Source: Apis mellifera (taxonomy: Eukaryota; Arthropoda; Insecta; Hymenoptera; Apidae). From it: a stretch of 64,000 nucleotides of DNA. Every line of letters begins with the position of its first letter. Position 1 is the first letter of the stretch. Of the stretch, positions 22,550 through 33,809 are shown piece by piece. The notes beneath the pieces were generated by a model. It saw only the letters and a program-made list of their open reading frames with translations. It did no database searches and was not told where the DNA came from. Both the position numbers and the translations under genes were made by a program. Where the stretch lies: assembly GCF_003254395.2 (NCBI RefSeq), contig NC_037639.1:10955037-11019036 (forward strand), written 5' to 3'.

Positions 22550-23590
22550 ATTCGACATTCTTTTTTTTTATTTTTCCTCTCTCTTTCCTTTCTACGCAGT
22601 TTGGAGAATTAACAAAAATGGTAGAAAAGTATTTTGGAATTTTCAGGCAGAAATGAAAGGGCAATTATTCTTCCAACTTTCGAATGTTTCGAATTGGAGC
22701 AATTTGCAGAGGCTATTATCGGAAAATATTCGCCATTTCTTTTTTTTATTTTTCCTCTCCTTTCCTTTCTGCACGATTTGGAGAATGGAGAAATGATAGG
22801 GAAGTATTTTATAATTTTCAAACATGTGCAGAAATGAAAGGGTAATCATTCTTTCACTTTTTGAACAATTCGAATTGAAGCAATTTTTATCGGGAAATAT
22901 TCGCGATTCTTTTTTTATTTTTCCTCTCCTTTTCTTTCTACACAGTTTGGAAAATTAACAAAATGGTAGAAAAGTACTTTGGAATTTTCAGGCAGAAATG
23001 AAAGGGCAATTATTCTTCCATCTTTCGAATTGGAGCAATTTGCAGAGGCTATTATCGGAAAATATTTGCTATTTTTTTTTTATTTTTCCTCTTCTTTCCT
23101 TTCTACACGATTTGAAGAATAGAGAAATGATAGGGAAGTATTTTACAATTTTCAAACATGCGCAGAAATGAAACAAAGAGCAATCATTCTTTCACCTTTT
23201 GAATTGGAACAATTTGGAACCTGCTCTTTCTGCACGTTTTGGAGAAATGGTAGAAAAGTACTTTATAATTTCAAGGAAGAAATGAAACAAAAGGCAATCA
23301 TTCTTCCATTTTTCGAACGTTTCGAATTGGAATAATTTTAGGTTTGGGAACTGAACCAAAATGGTAGAAAAGTACTTTATAATTTTCAGACAGAAATGAA
23401 ACAAAAGGCAATCATTCTTCCATCTTTCGAACGTTTCGAATTGGAGCAATTTGGAGCCAGCTATCACAAAATATTCGCGATTCTTTTTTTATTTTTCTTC
23501 TCCTCTCCCTTCTATTAATAGAATGGAGAACGATAGAAAAGTACTTGACAATTTTCAAGCATATGCAGAAATGAAAAGGACGATACCTAC
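22550..23590. repeat. Tandem array with alternating A/B units
   Basis: A unit of about 165-177 bp is repeated, marked by a T-rich block, TTTGGAGAAT, GGTAGAAAAGTA, GCAGAAATGAAA and CGAATTGGAGCAATTT. Anchors for TTTGG or its variants fall at 22600, 22777, 22946, 23111, 23238 and 23343, with a last partial copy near 23518. Copies at 22600 and 22946 share AATTAACAAAA and GGCAGAAATGAAAGGGC. Copies at 22777 and 23111 share GAGAAATGATAGGG and CAAACATG. This gives an ABAB order with a dimer of about 334-346 bp. The later copies (23238, 23343) are shortened to about 105-127 bp and share CAAAAGGCAATCATTC. Minus-strand frames across the array repeat the same peptide because the units repeat. Confidence 0.9.
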
Positions 23591-23897
23591 GCAAGAGGAA
23601 GACCGTCATCCGGATCACGCACACCCTCCCTCACGCGAGAGAGATCATCTAGATGATTCACCGTTTGGGTGAAAGGGTTTGTTTCAACTTCCTCTCGGCT
23701 CGCCTGGGTCCCGCCCCCGATCCATCATTAGGCGTAGCACAGAAATCGTCTAATTCCGATGAATTCTGTAATAACGATCGCGCGACCGCACGGCTGACAA
23801 ATAACGCGTAATGAAAACGTCGGTTCGTACAGATAATTGCTTTTACCCGGGGCTGCTTCATTATGCTCCATATAATGAAAAGACAGAAAGTACAGAC

Positions 23898-23929
<32 letters not shown>

Positions 23930-23930
23930 G
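23898..23930 (+). repeat. (GA)n microsatellite
   Basis: Near-perfect GA dinucleotide run of about 30 bp with one AAA interruption. Confidence 0.8.
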
Positions 23931-24903
23931 GTGTACATCGAGAGTACAGCCCCAAAATCGAGGTATATGATCGTGGTTGCAGCGAGATATCGGACTCGGG
24001 GGCCACAATGATGATAATCATCGGTCGTCGTCATCATCATCGTCATCTCCATGGACAACGGGCACCCCTTGACGAGGGGGCGGAGTTAAAGCCACGGTGA
24101 TTGCGACTCCTCTCGATTTATTGAACGGCCGGGGTAAAACCGGCGGCGCGCCATTATGGATTTCTCGAATTTACATGAAAATCGACCGGGTCTTATTTTA
24201 ATTGGGAAACGGGACACGTTGATCGATGGCCACCGGTATATTGAATTAACCGGGGCCGCGTTTGTATCGGCTTTGAACTTACATTGTGCGGAATTTTTGC
24301 GTTGTTGGATATTTATTAGATTTTTGCGGTAAAGGAATCGTCCATGCAAAATGTTCCGTAATCGAGAATTATTGGATAGGGGAGAAGGAGGGTAGTTCGA
24401 ATATAGGATGGACCTATTGAAGTAATAATATCACGAGTCAAATTTCATTAACGATCGAATCGATAGAATACCTTCACCAACCAAGCTTACAAATTACTCG
24501 ATGCTTTTGGAAAAAAATATTACAGATTGATCAAACTAAATAGGAAACCAACTTTAACCATCCTCGCAAATTTCAATTAACCAACGAACAAATGAACAGA
24601 GGCATTCGAAGAACAGAGAAATAATGTATCCCAAGAGATCAACGACCCTAAAGAAAAAAGAAGGAAGAAAGCACACAGTTCCAACGCATCCGTCAGCGGT
24701 AATGGTTTTAGCGCTAGGAATTTTCAAAAAACACGTCGGGAAGGGCGGGCGTAATACGGCGTGAAAGGTCCGTAAAGCGAAATGGCAGCTCGCGCACGGT
24801 TTGGAAGCGCGTGATTCGGGCGGAAAAGCTGGGAAATTTCGGAAAATCCAGGGAGGAAGGTGGCGTGGCGTGGTGTGGGTTCGTGGCGATGGTTTTCACG
24901 GGG

Positions 24904-24933
24904 AAGGCCACTCTCTCTCTCTCTCTCTCTCTC
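24904..24933 (+). repeat. (CT)n microsatellite
   Basis: About thirteen CT units. The same repeat gives polyserine/leucine runs in the three overlapping plus-strand frames, which is why they are not called as genes. Confidence 0.85.
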
Positions 24934-27700
24934 GCGATGCGGTGCTCAACGGTGGACCGGTTTATGGGCATTGCGCTCTCGCCCATGGCGCAATCAAAGC
25001 GAGAATCGAATGGCGGGCGGAGCGCCCGAGCGCAATTTCACAGGGCATGAAACACTGACTTCATTATCCGGTTGTTAATCCTACGCCATGGGCGATCCTC
25101 CGGCCCCCGCGAGCCGTCGATAAAATTCAGCCTCGAAATTTCGCGGGTTCGCGCGGCCGCTGGATCCACGGGATCGATGGAAATCGCGCTGGAATATATA
25201 TTCGAGGCGGATGGAGGGACAGGGGGGAGTGGACAAATGAACGAATGACGAGCGAGCGAGAGAGAAAAGAAGAAAAAAAGAAAAATAGAGCGCTTTTGTG
25301 CGAATCGGTAAACAAGGGAGTGATTGAGCGACAGAGAGATGGAAAAAAATGTTTATGCGCACGAACGGGATTGGAGGAGGAATTGCAGGGTTTGGATTTA
25401 CAGGGATCGGATTGATGATTGAAAATTCACGCGCCAATGGAAAAAAACTTTGTTTGTTCGGAGGATCGAAGTAATCTTTTTTTCCTTCGGTTACTTTTAA
25501 GTAATATCGGATCGAGGCTTTGGGGGAGGGGGTGAGAAAGAAGCGTTCTCGAAGCGATCGGGGTTGGTTGACCCGGGTCCTGAAAATGTTTCATTATTTA
25601 TCGACCGCGATCAACGTCTCGTCGAAAGGGAGGATTTTCTTGAAATATTCATCGTTCTGTCAGACGATTAGACGAGCGAAGAAATACCGAAGGAGAGCAA
25701 CGATTTCGCACGCGAGCCGCCCTTCCTACTACTTTCGTGGAATAAGAAATTCCGGCCGAGAATGCCTCGAATATTTCATACGTTTCAATCCTTTTATCAG
25801 ACGTATCCCGATTTTTATAGAAAGTTCCTTCCCAATTTTTACCTCTCTCTCTCTCTCTCAATTCTTCCATTTTCAATGGATCAAGACGAGGAATTCGATC
25901 CAAGCATTCTCATCCCTTTCCAAAAATAAATTTAACATATTCAATAGGACAAAGAATCAATCCAGAATCAAGAATTCAAGGACAAAGAATCGATCCATCA
26001 GCGAGAACTGAATAGAAGATCTAAACGCAGATAAAAACTCGGCCAAATTGTCAATAAAAATACCCGGAAATTGCCTCGAATGTCTAGAATCCAACTATTC
26101 CCAACTTCCGTTAAACACCTGGCCCCACTAAAGAAACGAGTAACATCGAACGTGTACAATAACGAAAGATTGGCGCAGGTAAAGAGGCCAACTCGCTGCT
26201 CAAGAGGCTAACAACCTCCAGCCAACCGATTTTGAATAACGAAAACACTCGAGGGGGGGTAGGCATTGATCAAGAAAGCGAAACGGTGCACGGCCGCAAC
26301 CGGGAAGTAAGAACGTGTTTACGCGTACGCGACCGCAACGCATCAAAGGGGGGTTGCACGTGTGTTATTTCCATACGCACAATGTTTATCAATACGTGAC
26401 GATGCACGCTACTTCCATCTCTTTCTCATCTTCGCGCGAGCGTGTTCCTACGTATATGCGTAATCCGAAGAGAGAAGTTGATGTACAGGCCGATTCCCGG
26501 ACAGGTCTGGCCAGGGGGCATCTCTGAGAAAAGATGAAAGAACAAGATTATTGTAATTTCTTTTATCCCGTGGAAAAATTTGTCGTAAATGTTAAGAATG
26601 TATTTTTGAATTGAATTATAGATGTATTCATTCACGTTGAGTGGTCATTTGAATTCGATTAAATTAAAAAAATAAAAAAAACTTCACTTTCCAACCAATA
26701 AAATCACCTAACACCAAACAACGATATCCGCAGCTGTGGCCTGTACCACAGCCGAGGATCAGTTTGTATAGGAAGTAATAAGCGGGGTGAATGGTGGCGT
26801 ATTCATAAAGTATGTAGTATTCTCTCTCTCCATATACTTTTCTCCCTCACTTTCTCCTTCCATCTCCATCCAATCCAAAGATACCCCCGCCCCTCTCCAA
26901 GACCGTGTAACCCCTTTCCCTCGCCGCGTTACACGCTATTCCGGCCACACGGTGCACCCTTCCCCACTTCACCCATATAAGACTGCACTTAACGCATTCA
27001 CCGCCCTGCATTTGACCGGATCAATGCACCCGAATAACCACGGCGCGCAGTATCGTTGACGCGTTACGAATTCTCCATCGCTCTATGCCCCGAGATTATA
27101 TTCGAACCCGATAACCCGGAATTCCAACCCCTCGCGACTTCCATCCCCCTCTCGACCCGAGTCGATCAAAAATCCCGCCGCTTAGAGATATCGACGGAGA
27201 TAATTGATCGAAGAGCGGCGAATTAAAGAAGTAAAATTGATAACTTCTTCAATTCGACGTCTTTAACTATTTAAATGATCGAGAAGAAGGGAGATAAATT
27301 TAGAAATAATAACGGAGAGGGAAAAAATAATTATCGAAATAAATATCGCATACGAAACCAGGAAAGATGGAAAATAATCTGTTCATAATCTGTTCCTCCT
27401 CCGTCAAAAACACGTCCAAGCCTGGACCCTCCTTCCTCTCTTCCATTCCCCGATGGAGGACGAATCATTCCATCGAGCGACCCCCGTGAATAATTCACGA
27501 TCCCGACTCGGTCCAGTCGGTTCGATAAGGTTCAAAGGACGGAGGTTCTCGTCGGGGCCGCGGGCAGGCACGGGCCTCGTACAATTTGCATAGCCTCGTC
27601 CTGCACCCGTTGCGCGGCGCAAATAAACCGGCTGTTTGAAAGACGTGAAAGCCGCGATCGCGCGAGACAAGAGGCGAGATTATACAGGGGGTAGTAGAGT

Positions 27701-27756
27701 GAAAGAGAGAAAGGAAGGAAGGAAGGAAGGAAGGAAGAAGGAAGAGAAAGAGAAGA
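27701..27756 (+). repeat. Purine tract with (GGAA)6
   Basis: 56 consecutive purines containing about six GGAA units at 27713-27736. Such tracts can form triplex DNA, and GGAA repeats are ETS-type binding cores. Confidence 0.85.
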
Positions 27757-29065
27757 CTCCCGCAACGGGAATCTTGACTCTCTCCTCTCTCTCTCTCTCC
27801 CCGTTCATCTCTGGTTGCCAGCCGCGATGTTTCACCAGCTTTGACGATGCCAACGTAACGCGACACCACCATTACCAGCCAACCATTACCACTGTCTCCC
27901 CTCTCTTTCTCTCTCTCTGTACACCGGAACTCGATGTAAAAATCCCTCTCCTCGGGCACTGCATTCTCTCGAGCGTGCACCGCGTTCCACGTGGTTCAGA
28001 GTCCGTGTAAGGACCTCCGTATGTGTTTCACCAGGTCAGGTCAACGTCCTGTCCCTGGTGGTAAAAAGGGACCGAGAGAAGGAAAGAAAGAGTGGAGAGA
28101 GAGAGAGAAAGAGAGGGGTTCGAAAGGGAGAGAGAAGGAGGAGGCACGATCCTTCTAATACCCTTGCACTCCCTCCTCCTTTCTCCCTCTCCACCATCCC
28201 CCTGGATGAATGCATTTCTTCCTCGGCGGATGCAAAGGGTGCACTTCTCAACTCTCAAGATCCGTGGCACTATATCCGCGCAAGGGGTGCGATCGCGTTT
28301 TACGAATCCACGTGCGAAGTCGCTCTTCGCACTTTGTTAAAACGTTTTGTACGCGTGCGCTTTCTGAAGCTGTATTCGAGAGCGAGAGATAAGTAGATCA
28401 CTTTTAGGAAGCGTTGCGCGGGTCGATTAATTAAATTAAGGGAAGGAAGAAATGAAGAAATCTTAACAAGAGGAAACGAAAATGGAAAAGAACGTCATTC
28501 TTGCGAATACAATAATACGATGATTCTACATATATTTAAACAAAAGTGGTAGAAATATAATTTAATTAAGAAAATGCGAAATCTAAGCAGCGAGAAGGGA
28601 TGAGATTCTGGGAGGAGGAGGAGGGAGATCTGGAAACCAATTTCCTCTTACCTAACGGTCAATTAATCAAACGGTGAACGGTAAATCCTCGGTGCACACA
28701 GGATTTAAAGGTTGATCGGTTCAATCGAAATCGCCCGGGGCTTAATCGATCCAGCTTATGAAAACGATTTGCCCGGCCTCGATCGACCATTCAGCCTCAA
28801 AGGAAGATCCGTGGAATCCTATACACGGCAAAAGGCCGCGCGAGCAGGATGAGGCTGACGCCACGCGATGGAAATGAAAGCGAGTGCCGATCCGCGGATT
28901 GATTCCACCAAGAGATCCCTCTTTCCCATCTCGTCCGCGACGCTGTCAAAGACCCCTTTCACGGCAATTTTCGCCTCCCGATTCGCGCGGCGACGTGTTT
29001 CCGCGCTCGCGCGTGCCCATCCGTTTGAAAAATATATCGCGCTTCGGTTCAAACTCTCTTTTATA

Positions 29066-29112
29066 CCTTCCTTTTTTTCTTTCTTTCTTTCTTTCTTTCT
29101 TTTTTCTTTTTT
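29066..29112 (+). repeat. Pyrimidine tract with (CTTT)6
   Basis: 47 consecutive pyrimidines with a CTTT tetranucleotide run at about 29079-29102. Confidence 0.85.
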
Positions 29113-30709
29113 AATGACGTCGAAACCATCGCTAATGGGCGCGCATCTTCCCATCTTTGGATCATTGGCCGCAAAAGGGGGACGTTTTGTAAGCAGAGAA
29201 TATTAAATCACATCCTGGTTGGTAGAAAGGCGAGGGTAGAAAGAACTACGTTTCGTATTTTTTTCATACGCAAGTTTTTCGTTCGGAGAGATTTATTGAT
29301 CAAAGTACGGAAAATTTTGATTTTTCTTATTAAAAAAAAAAAAAAAGGAAGAAGAAAGTGAGAATTTCGTCGACGAAACCAATTCAAAATATAGTGGAAA
29401 TCGTGCCAAATTGAAACTTTTTTTTCTATTTCATCTCGATTGATTGCAAAGATATAAGAATTCAAAGTTGTTATACTTAAAAAGATTCTGGATTATCGCT
29501 CGTCCAAAATCTTTGGAATAGATCAGTCATGGAAAGCAGGATATTTTGGAAACTGGAAGTTGTATAATATAATAAAAGAAAAAGCGCTTTAGAACGGATC
29601 CCTCTCGTTCATCGACCAAAACTCACTATCTTCGAAATTATAGCAGTTCAAAATTTTCCTAATTTTAATCTAATTGATTAAAAACTACTTTCCATTCACA
29701 CTGTACGAGGATAAAAGAGAGTTTTAAAGAATAAGATTGACGCATTTCCAATTAGATTTCGTTATGATTAAAATTTATCACAATTTTCTTCTCCATCCAA
29801 CCATCGAAAATATTCGGCAATCATACTTCGTTCCTACTCCTCGTTCGCGTGCCATCGATCCGTTTAATCATCGTACGTTATCCAATCGGTAATGAACGGT
29901 CAAAAAGCGGATACAATATCAATCATCTCTCCTGCCAATAAATCACATTGTTGTCAAACCAATTTGCCCCGATCGTACCGCCGCTCGATTCCCTTTGTCG
30001 CGTTCATTTGTCGCGCCCCGATCCGTGCACGAATCTTCGACGTCCATCGAAAAAAAAAGAAAAAAAAAGAAAAAACCTGCTCCCGTTCGATCATTGACCT
30101 TATATTAACCACGAAACAACGGTCCTTAAATTCTTCCTCTGCACGAGCTTTAGATATCTTTCAACTCTGAACCGAAATCGAAACCGAAGAACGCGAATGA
30201 GAATGTATAAAATTTCTACATTTAAGAATTTTACTAAATTGAATTTCAAAATTCAAAATCGAAATATAAAACATATAATCGAATTTTTAAAAATAAATTT
30301 CCACGATCTATATATATATATATATGTATATGTATGAACGCAGCTTCAAAGGGAAACTTCAAAGGTAAAAAAATTCTTCGAATATCACTTTTATTACCAA
30401 CATCGTGATCACAAGCAAGTTCCGCTACTGTTACCTACCATCCGTCGCATATTGCATTCCTGTCGGTCCATTTTTTGTTCGGCAAGCGGGAAAATATTCC
30501 GTGGAGAAGAAGAAATCTTCGGCGCGAGAGTCTTTCGATCGGGGAAAGCCGAGAAATCGGTGACCCGGCGCAAAATCAATCTGGGAATTGATTCGCGACG
30601 ATTGTGGAAGGCGCGGGGCTATTCACGAGATTGCCGGATCCTTCGTGCGCTCCCTCCCTCCCTTCCCCCTCTCGTTTCTATCCTCTTTCTTCGGCCGCTT
30701 TTCACCGCC

Positions 30710-30736
30710 GTCGACGACGTCGTCGTCGTCGTCGTC
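30710..30736 (+). repeat. (GTC)n microsatellite with GAC inversion
   Basis: GTCGACGAC is followed by about six GTC units, so the repeat switches strand once and can fold back on itself. Confidence 0.8.
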
Positions 30737-31589
30737 CTGTCGCGATAAATTTCCCCGCGAGGATGCGCCTTTGTGTGCAGACTCGCGTTGTCCCGCCCGT
30801 CTCTCCGAGGATTGGAATCGTGTGAAAAATTGCCAATCGACAGGGAGACGATTTGAAGACAGGATCTGGTTGTCGAATTTCGATAATTGTTATTCCTGAA
30901 AAGATAAAAAAAAAAGAAAAAAGAAATTGTAGTTTAATCACGTTTCAAGATCACGCTTGAGGGGGGAAAAGGTTGGTGAATTTTTATGGAATTTAGATTA
31001 AAGATGGAACGATAAAAATGTGTACGATAAGAATTCGTTCGAAAACGAAATGGAATGATCTTTTTATAAAAATTTTCACGAAAATTCTTATCGTTCTTCT
31101 TTTTCTTGTGTTAAAACTGTCCTTTATTCGCCTTACAAGTACACGTCTTCACTTCATATATTCTTCCAAACACTCTTGGAACCACGTATTCCTCGCGCAC
31201 ACCCAATTAACTTCTACTTTTTCACCATTCCTCTTCTTTTTCACCAACACTAGCCGCGTTTATCAAGCGAGTAAAAACCACTTTTTTAAAAGCACTTATA
31301 TATATATATCAAGCACGTTCTCATGCAAAAATGTGATAAACCACCATGATAGCGCAACACGAGCGATTAGAAAAGATTCGAGTTTTGAATTATTTTCGTA
31401 TCTATTATTTTATCTGTTTTATCGTTTCTATTAATTCACCGTAACATTTTATGGAATTATTTTATTCGATTATTACAAATTTTATAGAAATTCTGTAACG
31501 TGATCGAAAATACGTTGTGTGTTCGCGTGGATACGGTCGCGATAAGACTGAAAATTCTCGTTAATAATACTGAGTCATTTTGTGTTTAT

Positions 31590-31690
31590 ATATTTTGCCT
31601 ACATATAGTTTCGAGCGTGTTTACATTTTCGACTCGATATTTTGCCTACAAGTAGTTTCGAGCGTGTTTACATTTTCGACTCGATATTTC
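31590..31690. repeat. 47-bp tandem duplication
   Basis: ATATTTTGCCTACA and the following GTTTCGAGCGTGTTTACATT appear at 31590 and again at 31637, exactly 47 bp apart and nearly identical, with a partial third start (CGATATTTCG) near 31682. Confidence 0.9.
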
Positions 31691-31792
31691 GTAGAAATTC
31701 GGGTTTCCAAGAATAGGAATCGAGCTCGGGGCAAAAACGAAAACACGTGGCGTCATTCTGTTTTCGAAAGTCGCGGTGATAAGACGTATCGT

Positions 31793-31838
31793 TGCGATTT
31801 ATTCAAACGCAATTTATTCAACGCAATTTATCCAACGC
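31793..31838 (+). repeat. Three tandem copies of a 14-15-bp unit
   Basis: GCGATTTATTCAAAC, GCAATTTATTCAAC and GCAATTTATCCAAC follow one another directly. Confidence 0.85.
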
Positions 31839-32604
31839 TTGTTATAATTTTTACGAGTGCCGCGCCCACATTACGGAACCCCCGCCGTCTCTGAATAAGG
31901 ATTTCACCCCGCCTTCGCCTTTCTTCATCCCCGTTTTCCACCCCGAAGAACGTCGTTACACCGCTTCCGCGTTCGAGAGCCTCGCCTTGTCGCTTCAGCC
32001 GATTTTCCAGGTGAGAAGGGGGGGAGGGAGAGGTGAGAAGCGTTTAGAGAAGCCGATAATGACGTTCCATGGATCCCTTCGTCACGCGAATAACACGATC
32101 CCCCTGAATAGAGGAGGAGGTTGCTCTAGGAAATTCATTTAAAACGATGCCGAGGAGAATTATGGGCGTGTGAGTGAAATTCTGTGAATTCTGTGTGTGC
32201 ACCCGAGAAGAAGAAGCTACAACGTACTGCGAAGTGAATTTAATGATTTCGTACCCCTGAGTTGGTGCCCTGAGAGTTTCGAAAGTGTAGTTGAATGAAG
32301 TTGAAAGAAATTGAAATATGATTAGTCCTCTCCCCTCCTCCGAAAGGAGATTGAAGATTTCGCGAAAGTTCGTTCGGAATTTCTTCGAAAAATTCGACTC
32401 TATTCGTGCGTTCTCGTCGTTGAGATGTTTTGAGAGAGAGAGAAGAAGAGGGATAGTAGATGTAGAGAAGAAAATAACGGGAGACGATGATCGAGAACGT
32501 TCTCGGCAAGCTTGAATGAAACTCTACCACGGCTCGGATCGTTTTCCAAAAAGGAAACGGTCTATCGTGCTACGACGGGGTTTCTAGAGTTTTAAGCGAG
32601 CGAG

Positions 32605-32626
32605 GTCGTCGTCGTCGTCGTCGTCG
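32605..32626 (+). repeat. (GTC)7 microsatellite
   Basis: Seven uninterrupted GTC units. Confidence 0.85.
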
Positions 32627-33331
32627 GTGTACCGTTTCACCCGTCGAAATTGTTTCGTGCACGATCCCAGGTTTGGCCAGGGCGTCGTTATCACTAGTAG
32701 CGAGTTACTATCTTAATTAGACTGTTAACAGGGGGAGGAGGGGGGGAGTCGTCTGCGAGATCGCGTTTCCGCGAAGCCAATCTCGGGTGCACGGTTTCCT
32801 AGCGAGCCTACCACCTTCTGCGGCTTCCAATTTCCAAGCGATCGCCTCGCCTTTGCTGGATGGGTGAACGCGTTTCTCGAGTACGAGCGACGTGACGCGA
32901 GACCACTGATCGAGATCGTGTCGATCAACCGATTTCAGACCGATTAACCGTTTGCGATTCGATTAATGTCCGATTAAAATCAGCGTTGCAAAGATTCGTT
33001 AAATATCGTAAAGATAGACGATTCACTTTGTCGATTTTAATTGCGAAATTTAATTTTCGAATAGTTTTTTTCTTTTTCAGAATCTTGTATAGGATCTTCC
33101 AAGAAGCATTTTGGATCTGATTTTCTTTTAAAAAATCAAGGTCTTCGAGATGAATCAAGATGATCTTCAGTTCAAGAAAATGGATCGATACGGGTTATAT
33201 TAATTGGTGAAATTCGATTTATAATAGTCTTAAATCAAATTTTCGTTCGGAATGTAACATAATAAATAATAATCACTTCAATCCTTTTCAACACGAAATT
33301 ATATATTGAATATTTTCCGTAGTATTTTTAC

Positions 33332-33668
33332 AATAAATGGTTATTTTCAAATTTCGATCTTTTCAAAAATAAACTTCGTGGATTCTACATTTCAGATCTT
33401 TATTATTTTATCTGTTAATAGTTGTTTTGAAAAAAAAGACTAACTTCTTTTTCAGTTATAAAAATTCAACTCAACTGTTATCCTCGATAATAAATGATTA
33501 TTTTCAAATTTCTTCAAAAATAAACTTTTCAAAAATAAATGGACACAAATAAACTTCGTGGATACATTTCAGATTTTTATTATTTTATCTGTTAACAGTT
33601 GTTTTGAAAAAAAAGACTAACTTCTTTTTCAGTTATAGAAATTCAACTCAACAGTTATCCTCGATAAA
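33332..33668. repeat. Tandem duplication of about 177 bp
   Basis: GTTGTTTTGAAAAAAAAGAC begins at 33421 and again at 33598, 177 bp apart. The shared unit also includes AATAAACTTCGTGGAT, TTTATTATTTTATCTGTTAA, AGTTATARAAATTCAACTCA and GTTATCCTCGATAA. The copies differ at few bases; the AATAAACTTTTCAAAAATAAA stretch is expanded only in the second copy. Confidence 0.9.
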
Positions 33669-33767
33669 CAACCCTCTATTAACACTTTATATAATTATAC
33701 TATATTCCAATCCGAAAAAATCTATCTATCTCATCGATATAATATTTATTATTTTTCTTACAAAAAT

Positions 33768-33809
33768 GTTAACGATATAATCGTTTTTATAAACGATTAT
33801 ATCGATAAC
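33768..33809. other. 19-bp hairpin with TTAT loop
   Basis: Arms at 33768-33786 and 33791-33809 pair with a single mismatch across the 4-nt loop TTAT. The arms include CGATATAATCGTTT. It lies 100 bp after the 177-bp duplication. It is too short for a typical pre-miRNA; cruciform or MITE remnant are possibilities. Confidence 0.75.

Larger units (their letters stand above)
23601..27000. other. Mixed non-coding DNA
   Basis: A (GA)n run lies at about 23898-23929 and a CT run at about 24910-24932. 23990-24060 is rich in ATGATG/CATCAT. 24400-24680 is AT-rich. CpG-rich stretches lie at 24700-25180. A CT run lies at about 25843-25859. The 163-residue plus frame at 25520-26011 is rich in S, R, N and I with no domain. 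A hairpin GCTGTGG-CCTGTA-CCACAGC lies at 26733-26752. Confidence 0.5.
27001..31580. other. Mixed non-coding DNA with many low-complexity tracts
   Basis: 27060-27200 and 27480-28000 are CpG-rich. A 56-nt purine tract with GGAA repeats lies at 27701-27756 and a purine tract at about 28075-28140. CACCAGG (28029) and CCTGGTG (28054) form a 7-bp inverted repeat. 29066-29112 is a pyrimidine tract. A-rich DNA lies at 29330-29346. 29450-29800 and 30190-30330 are AT-rich. Frames up to 161 residues (27495-27980, minus) follow stop-poor or simple-repeat DNA and are unrecognised. Confidence 0.5.

Noticed and set aside
22550..23590. CRISPR-like array
   Set aside because: Units are similar over their whole length with no conserved short repeats separated by unique spacers, and the genome is eukaryotic.
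28029..28060. Nuclear-receptor site from AGGTCA-like repeats inside a CACCAGG/CCTGGTG hairpin
   Set aside because: The two AGGTCA copies overlap by one base, which is not a known receptor spacing, and the stem is only 7 bp.
31792..32010. Coding exon ending at CAG|GTGAGA
   Set aside because: The frame begins within a short tandem repeat, no acceptor precedes it convincingly and the peptide is not recognised.
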